This document shows, piece by piece, positions 58,997 to 64,000 of a stretch of DNA of 64,000 bases (its first letter is position 1; each line of letters begins with the position of its first letter). The translations under genes were made by a program, and so were the position numbers. Source of the stretch: Deinandra increscens subsp. villosa (taxonomy: Eukaryota > Streptophyta > Magnoliopsida > Asterales > Asteraceae); the NCBI GenBank assembly GCA_039602395.1, contig JBCNJP010000019.1, forward strand, positions 2,686,265 through 2,750,264, read 5' to 3'. The notes beneath the pieces were generated by a model that was not told the DNA's origin, ran no database searches, and was given only the letters and a program-made list of their open reading frames with translations.

Positions 58997-59184
58997 CTAG
59001 AGATCTTGGGTTCAAGTCAAACTGTAACAAATGAATAAAAAAATTGGGGTTTACAAGTTGGGCATGGGGTTTTCTCACCAAAGGTGAGTTTCCTCCTGAT
59101 GAGGATTGAAGATGATCGGGTGGGTGGTGTAATGTCCCCATTATTGATCCAAATTTACCGTTCAATAAAAAAATTAAAAATAAA
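58997..59184 (+). mobile_element. 5'-truncated SINE
   Basis: A B-box-like GGGTTCAAGTC near 59008, an AAAAAAATTAAAAATAAA tail, and a 9-bp direct repeat ATGCTTTGC on both sides (58988-58996, 59185-59193). The A box is missing. Confidence 0.6.
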
Positions 59185-59193
59185 ATGCTTTGC

Positions 59194-59667
59194 ATGTCGT
59201 GTTGGAGAATTCCGTGTTGGATGAAGTTTGCACCTATGGTCACTGTAAAATCAACTGAGTTGGGTAGCAAGAAGTTAGCTATAAGCTTGGTATTGATTTT
59301 TCCCTCTTATAAAAGAGTTATTATAAATGTGCTTATCAAGTAATCTTTTTCACACATATTTTCATAAGGCTTGTTGACAAAATAAACTGACTTTGACATT
59401 CATTACCGTCTATTTGAAACAGAAAATGGCAAATGAATCTAACCTGCTAACAAAAACAAAACAAAATGAAAATAAATTGACTTCGACATTGATTACCTTA
59501 CAATATGTCACTCGATTTCTTTTTTCTTTTCTACACGGTGTGTTAGCGACTTAGCGTGTTTTATTCATGGGTCGACTTGTGCTTGCTTCCCACCGTTTGT
59601 AGGAAAAAAGTTACTTTACGAGCACCTAATTCTACATATATGTGTGTGTTCGCATATATATATATAT
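59194..59667. other. Intergenic, ends in (TA)n
   Basis: AT-rich, no gene; the last 15 bp are the (TA)n tract next to the following element. Confidence 0.4.
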
Positions 59668-59853
59668 AGGGTTAGGTTCAAATGAGAACTTTTTCTTTTG
59701 AGAACTTTTGAGAACCAATTTGGGCCACTAATTTTCAAGGGGGGAGCATTCAAATTCATGGGGGGGGGGGGGGGGGTTTCCATATATATAAACTAGTGGC
59801 TAAGATTAGTTCTTTTTAGTTCTCAAACCCAATTAGTTCTCAAATGATCCTCT

Positions 59854-59857
<4 letters not shown>
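59668..59857. mobile_element. MITE inside (TA)n, family member 2
   Basis: Ends AGGGTTAGGTTCAAATGAGAAC and GTTCTCAAATGATCCTCTCCCT pair imperfectly. (TA)n lies on both sides. A long G run sits at about 59760-59776. Confidence 0.75.
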
Positions 59858-59895
<38 letters not shown>

Positions 59896-59988
59896 GTTCT
59901 TTGTAGACCCCTTAAAAAATGTAGACCCCGTAGACCCCTCTATCTACCGTTAGATCTAAATCCCTGTATTTTTAAACTTAAGGGCACG

Positions 59989-60417
59989 ATGGGAATTTTC
60001 CAGCCCCTTCTCCCCTTAAAATCACGATTAAAGTTGAAACCCCATCATTTCTCGTTCCACACTCCTCCTTCCTTCAGATCCACCACCGCCACCATGACGA
60101 CGGAGCCACCACCAGCGCAACCGGAACAACCCCCTGTCTACCTCCACCCCCGCCGCGAGCCCTTCGAGCACGGCCTCATCCCCCTCCAAAAACTCATCTT
60201 CCCCGACGCCACCCAAACCCTCTCCTCCCTCCGCCACAAGCTCCTCCTCCAACACGCTCCAGATCTCCCCGGAGCACGCAACCGAACCGACTCCGCTGCC
60301 TTCTCCGACACGCTCCAGATCTCCCCTCATCTCCGATTCTGGTTTATTGATCAAGTTCCCAACTTCAATTTGGGAATCGGTTACACCTTTTATTTTTTTG
60401 GAGCCCTAATTGATTGA
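59989..60417 (+). pseudogene. Captured TBCC domain-containing protein (TBCCD1) exon fragment
   Basis: The 142-codon open frame includes HPRREPFEHGL, LQKLIFPDATQTL and NRTDSAAFSDTLQIS, the conserved N-terminal region of plant TBCCD1, a tubulin-cofactor-C-domain protein. It starts at MTTEPPP (60094) inside a longer frame that begins in element sequence. After LQIS the match is lost and unrelated sequence runs to a stop. Without the TBCC beta-helix domain it cannot perform the parental role. GC content is far above that of the surrounding element. Confidence 0.8.
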
Positions 60418-60460
60418 TTAATGTTTTGGTGGCGGTGCAGGGTAAAAAAGCGAACGGACT

Positions 60461-60612
60461 ATGGTGGTGATGGATTGGAGTGAGATTCCGGTGGAGCTTT
60501 TGGTGCGAATTGTCTGTTTGTTGGATGATCGGACGATTATAGTTGCTGCTGGTGTTTGTGGTGGATGGAGAGATGCTATTCGCTGGGGAGTTACTCGTAT
60601 CTCATTTTCTTG
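60461..60612 (+). pseudogene. Captured F-box exon fragment (SKP2A-like)
   Basis: After a GTGCAG acceptor, the frame MVVMDWSEIPVELLVRIV then LLDDRTIIVAAGVC, GWRDAI..G.TRISFSW matches the F-box exon of plant SKP2A/B, the substrate-receptor subunit of an SCF ubiquitin ligase. It stops at TTCTTG|GTATAT, an exon-intron border, so the copy came from genomic DNA with intron sequence. The leucine-rich repeats that bind substrate are absent. Confidence 0.8.
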
Positions 60613-61420
60613 GTATATATATATATGATTATTTCAGTTCCTGTAGTATATTTTGTTTTCATCTGTTAATTCTCCATTTCGTCTGATTCTAGGGCTTTGT
60701 TTGTGTATAAGCTTCAATTCACCAACAGTTATTGTAAGATTCGTTGTTTTGGAACTCAATAGCAGAATTTGAACATTCATTATCAGTTAATTTTATATGG
60801 ATTTGATTGATTTTTATTAGATTTGTTGTTTTGGAACTCAATAGTAGAATTTAGTTAAAACTCACTGAGTTTTAAAACTCACTGATTATCATTATCATTA
60901 TCTCCCTTCAGTTAAAACTCAGTGATTTGTAAAACTCACTGAGTTTTATTAGTGAGTTTTATATAAGTCACCAAGTTATGTTGTGAGTTATAAAATTTAG
61001 TTAAAACTCACTAAGTTTTAAAACTCACTGATTATCATTATTATTATCTCCCTTCAGTTAAAACTCAGTGATTTATAAAACTCACTGAGTTTTATTAGTG
61101 AGTTTTATATAAGTCACCAAGTTATAAAACTCAATGTTGAGTATAAAACTCAATGGTGAGTATAAACTCAATACAAAAAATAAAACTCAGTACAAAATAT
61201 AAAACTCAGTACATAATATAAAACTCAGTACAGAATATAAAACTCACTGCAACTTTTAAATGACGCTGAAAAATTACGAAAATACCCCTCCGCGTTTTTT
61301 CAGCCAAAATCTCATTTAAATCCTCAAATCTAATCTTAGCCCTTGATCTAATCTAATCCAATGGTTATTTTTGGGGTCTACCGGGTCTACAAAAAACAAG
61401 GGGTCTACATTGATCTTTTA

Positions 61421-61463
<43 letters not shown>

Positions 61464-61466
<3 letters not shown>

Positions 61467-61925
61467 TAAAAGATCCATGTAGACCCCTTATTTTTTGTAG
61501 ACCCCTTATAAAACTCATTAAAACTCAATTAAAATAAAACTCAGTTTTGTTAATTTAGTTTTTTATTTGCGATAAGCTTTTAAGAACAAAAAAAGACAGT
61601 TAAAAAAAAAGAAAAACGAAAAACATTAAAAATTGAACATTTTAAGACAACGAGTTTTAAAAATCAATGAGTTTAAAACTCAATAAACTCAATAAAACTC
61701 AGTGTTGCGTTTAAAACTCATTATTTTAAAACTCATTGTCTTAAAATGTTCGATTTTTAATGTTTTTTGTTTTTTTTTTAATTAATTTATTTATTTATTT
61801 GGTTCTTAAAAGCTTATCGTAATAAAAAAAAACCAAATTTACAACACTGAGTTTTATTTTTATTGAGTTTTATAGGGGTCTACGGGGTCTACAAAATTTA
61901 AGGGGTCTACACGAAACCCTTCCCT
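61464..61925. mobile_element. MITE inside (TA)n, short relative of 59893-61423
   Basis: Ends AGGTAAAAGATCCATGTAGACCCC and GGGGTCTACACGAAACCCTTCCCT (pairing core TGTAGACCCC) lie between (TA)n tracts. The arms carry opposed CTTTTAAGAACC/GGTTCTTAAAAG-like and AAAACTCA repeats. Non-coding. Confidence 0.8.
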
Positions 61926-62392
61926 ATATATATATATATATATATAGATTTTTTTTCTAAACGTAACAGAATTAGCACGAGAGTTGATGTAACGGATAAA
62001 GTCCTGTAACATAATATTCAGAGCGTAAGTTTGATATTTGTAGCATTTGGCTTATAATCGTAATGACTTAATGTAGTTTTCTATATTTTCATTTTTTAAG
62101 CGAGCGAAACACATTATGGACAGGAACAATATATTGGTTGTACCCTTTCTATATTTCATTTTATTGACTCGTTTTACATGAGTGCAAAATACAAACTTTA
62201 GACTAAAATATGCATTGAGTAGGACATCCCACTATAACCAATCTTATGATTATATTTTATCACACTTTTAAATATTGCAAAATCTTGCAAATACAAGTAT
62301 ATTCATTATGCTTTGATGATTTGACAAGATATTACTAAGATTTTAGGTATAGTCCGAACATCATTAAAATTGAATATTAAAAAATGTATTTT
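61926..62392. other. Intergenic, nothing recognised
   Basis: AT-rich after the (TA)n tract. About 61960-62040 has a weak tRNA-like look without clear boxes. No gene. Confidence 0.35.
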
Positions 62393-62410
62393 AAAAAACT
62401 CATCCACTAA

Positions 62411-62661
62411 GCCACTAGGACTTGTCCTAGTGGTTACCCCCTTGGCTCTTAGGGCTTTGGTTACTATGTGACCCAAGTTCTAATCCAAGGGGAGGCAGTT
62501 TTACCCCATGTTGTCCCAGGATTGGGTTTCTGCCAGGAGAAAGCTTCAGGAGGGGGTGTTTTGGTTCTCACGGAGGTCTGAGTAATCGACCTTGGACATA
62601 GCCCCGCAATGGTAGGTTTACACGTGAGACCAAAGTCGCCTGATCGATGCCGTTCCAAAAA
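62411..62661 (+). mobile_element. tRNA-derived SINE with 18-bp target duplication
   Basis: Flanked by identical AAAAAACTCATCCACTAA (62393-62410, 62662-62679). The 5' end has an A-box-like TAGTGGTTACC and a B box (AAGTTCTAATCC near 62478). It ends in an A tract merging with the duplication. About 250 bp, same family as 39831-40086. Confidence 0.93.
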
Positions 62662-62679
62662 AAAAAACTCATCCACTAA

Positions 62680-64000
62680 ATATTTATTATCCATTTAAGT
62701 TGAAAGGTACTTTCAGTCCCACCAATTGTTGGATTTTGCATTGGAGGCCACATATTTTTCCAATCACCACAAAATATTTCCAGCAAGGGTCCCAGCATAC
62801 ACATCAACTTTGAGCTATCCAATAATTTTATGAGTTTCATGAATTTAGGTGAAATGACAATAAACTCCGAGGAATCCAGGATTTAAAGTTTGACCCCTTC
62901 AACTTACATCATGTTTCACTTCACATATATACTTATTGTTTTTAATATATAATGTACAATGCCCTTTAAACATAATTTGATAATATATGTAATTTTTTAA
63001 GTTTAGGGGGAGATATGCAAATGTCTTTATTTTAGCATTTGCAAATCTCCCTATAAACTTAAGAAATTACATATATCCTCAAATTATGCTTAAAGGAAAT
63101 TATACATTATGCATTAAAAACTTGTATTTTGGGGAAATATACAATTTTGTTCCAAAATAGGGGATATATGTAATTCCCCTAAAAATAATGTCCATTTTTA
63201 AGTGTAGTAAATAAAATGTGTAGACCATTAAAAAATATATAAATTCACTAATTATAATAATCTCATTTTCTATTCAACCCACCAATTTTATTATATAACT
63301 AAGTATAAAAGCAATCTTAACCTAAATATATTAGGTAATGTTGTAATGTGTTTAATTAAAAATGTGCACGAGAATAAAATAATAAATTTAAGTGACTTGT
63401 GGCATAACTCTTTCAATTCATTTACTTTGTCACATGGAAACTGAAGTAATTGAATGTTTAACTCACAATTAACACTCCATCATGAAATATATAACTAATA
63501 CAGTTACAAGAATAATAGTTACAAGAATAATGTAATAATTCCTTTTTATATACATAAAAATACACAAAACTATGCAAGGTTAAGGGTTCCTAGATAAGTT
63601 AATTTGTAGTAAAAATCAAAGCACACTAGATGCATCATAGCAATATAACTAGTGGCGAAGCTTGAATCGAAAGTCGGTTGGGGCCGAAAGTCATGAGGCA
63701 AAAATGATGGGGCCGGACTAACTATATAATTTTTTTTCAGATTGAACGGATATAAATTTACATTACAGAACAAAAAACAGATGGGGTCCCGACCCAGTCT
63801 GGCCCGTGTTAAGCTTCGTCATGAACATAACCGGTGTAAATCTTATAAAATATAAAAATATATTTGATAAAAGTTATATATAGCGTGTCTAGTATATGAA
63901 AATGTAAACATAGGATCAACGAAAATATGAAATAGCCAAATGCCTGAACTCGTTCAGAAAAGTCAAATAGCTAAGAGTTCAGGGTACAATGTCATTTTAA
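62680..64000. other. AT-rich end of window with two small foldbacks
   Basis: A hairpin near 62935-63120 (AATATATAATGTACAATG..CCTTTAA against its mirror, arms of about 85 bp) and a weaker inverted-repeat element near 63650-63825 (GGCGAAGCTTGA against TTAAGCTTCGTC). No gene recognised; the remaining sequence is AT-rich. Confidence 0.5.

Larger units (their letters stand above)
59893..61423 (+). mobile_element. Element inside (TA)n carrying two host-gene fragments
   Basis: Terminal inverted repeats share TGTAGACCCCTT and GTAGACCC(C/G)GTAGACCCC (about 75 bp, imperfect). They are flanked by (TA)n on both sides (59861-59892, 61424-61463). Inside are a TBCC-domain-protein fragment, an F-box-protein fragment, and AAAACTCA(C/G)TGAGTTTT-type repeats at 60850-61250 arranged as two tandem copies of about 165 bp. 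61464-61925 is a shorter relative with the same ends. Confidence 0.8.

Noticed and set aside
60028..60354. Minus-strand Gly/Glu-rich 108-codon frame
   Set aside because: Antisense of the captured TBCCD1 exon, which matches a known protein on the plus strand.

Overview
This is a plant nuclear genome window. The genes have many introns with GT/AG borders, the intergenic DNA is AT-rich and full of transposons, and the recognisable genes are plant-specific: an AP2/ERF factor, an oleosin, an aluminium-activated malate transporter (ALMT), a VEF-type Polycomb protein and a plastid sigma factor. The repeat content and the type of reverse-transcriptase-associated protein near 46-47 kb suggest a eudicot, probably Asteraceae; that placement is an inference.

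Layout. 0-7 kb: a group IXa ERF gene (5994-6728, +). A 411-bp copy of its N-terminal half lies in inverted orientation at 103-513. Between the two arms sits an apparently complete, very young Ty1/copia element (673-5667) with identical 320-bp LTRs and a perfect 5-bp target duplication. 7-11 kb: foldback DNA, a SINE, PIF/Harbinger-type MITEs and a single-exon oleosin gene (10916-11383, +). 14-18 kb: a six-exon ALMT gene (+) with a palindromic MITE in intron 1. 18-24.6 kb: debris, comprising a LINE tail, a frameshifted NAB-domain (NETWORKED/KIP1-like) pseudogene, a deleted LTR element and a fossil plant pararetrovirus interrupted by a Helitron. 24.7-33.2 kb: a 22-exon EMF2-like PRC2 subunit (-), with possible extra non-coding first exons upstream. 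34-42 kb: MITEs, SINEs, Helitrons, exon fragments of a captured or decayed gene, and a two-exon gene for a small membrane protein (38139-38741, -). 42.2-45.9 kb: a nine-exon plastid sigma factor SIG1 (-). 46-47.3 kb: the C-terminal part of a retroelement-type protein with a zinc finger and a likely restriction-like endonuclease (+).

47-64 kb is almost entirely transposons and shows two notable architectures. The first is a Russian-doll nest: a Mutator-like element (51528-56870) contains a second one (51752-55157, perfect 9-bp TSD), which carries gene-derived sequence and is itself split by a 2.4-kb solo LTR (52460-54835, 5-bp TSD). The second is a family of elements sitting inside (TA)n tracts; one member (59893-61423) has picked up pieces of two unrelated host genes, a TBCC-domain protein and an SKP2A-type F-box protein.

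The host genes do not form a pathway. What ties the window together is rearrangement by transposons: promoter invasion and inverted duplication at the ERF, MITEs in a 3'UTR and in introns, and gene-fragment capture. I saw no tRNA or rRNA genes and no CRISPR arrays. All exon borders were placed by hand from splice signals, reading frame and family conservation.
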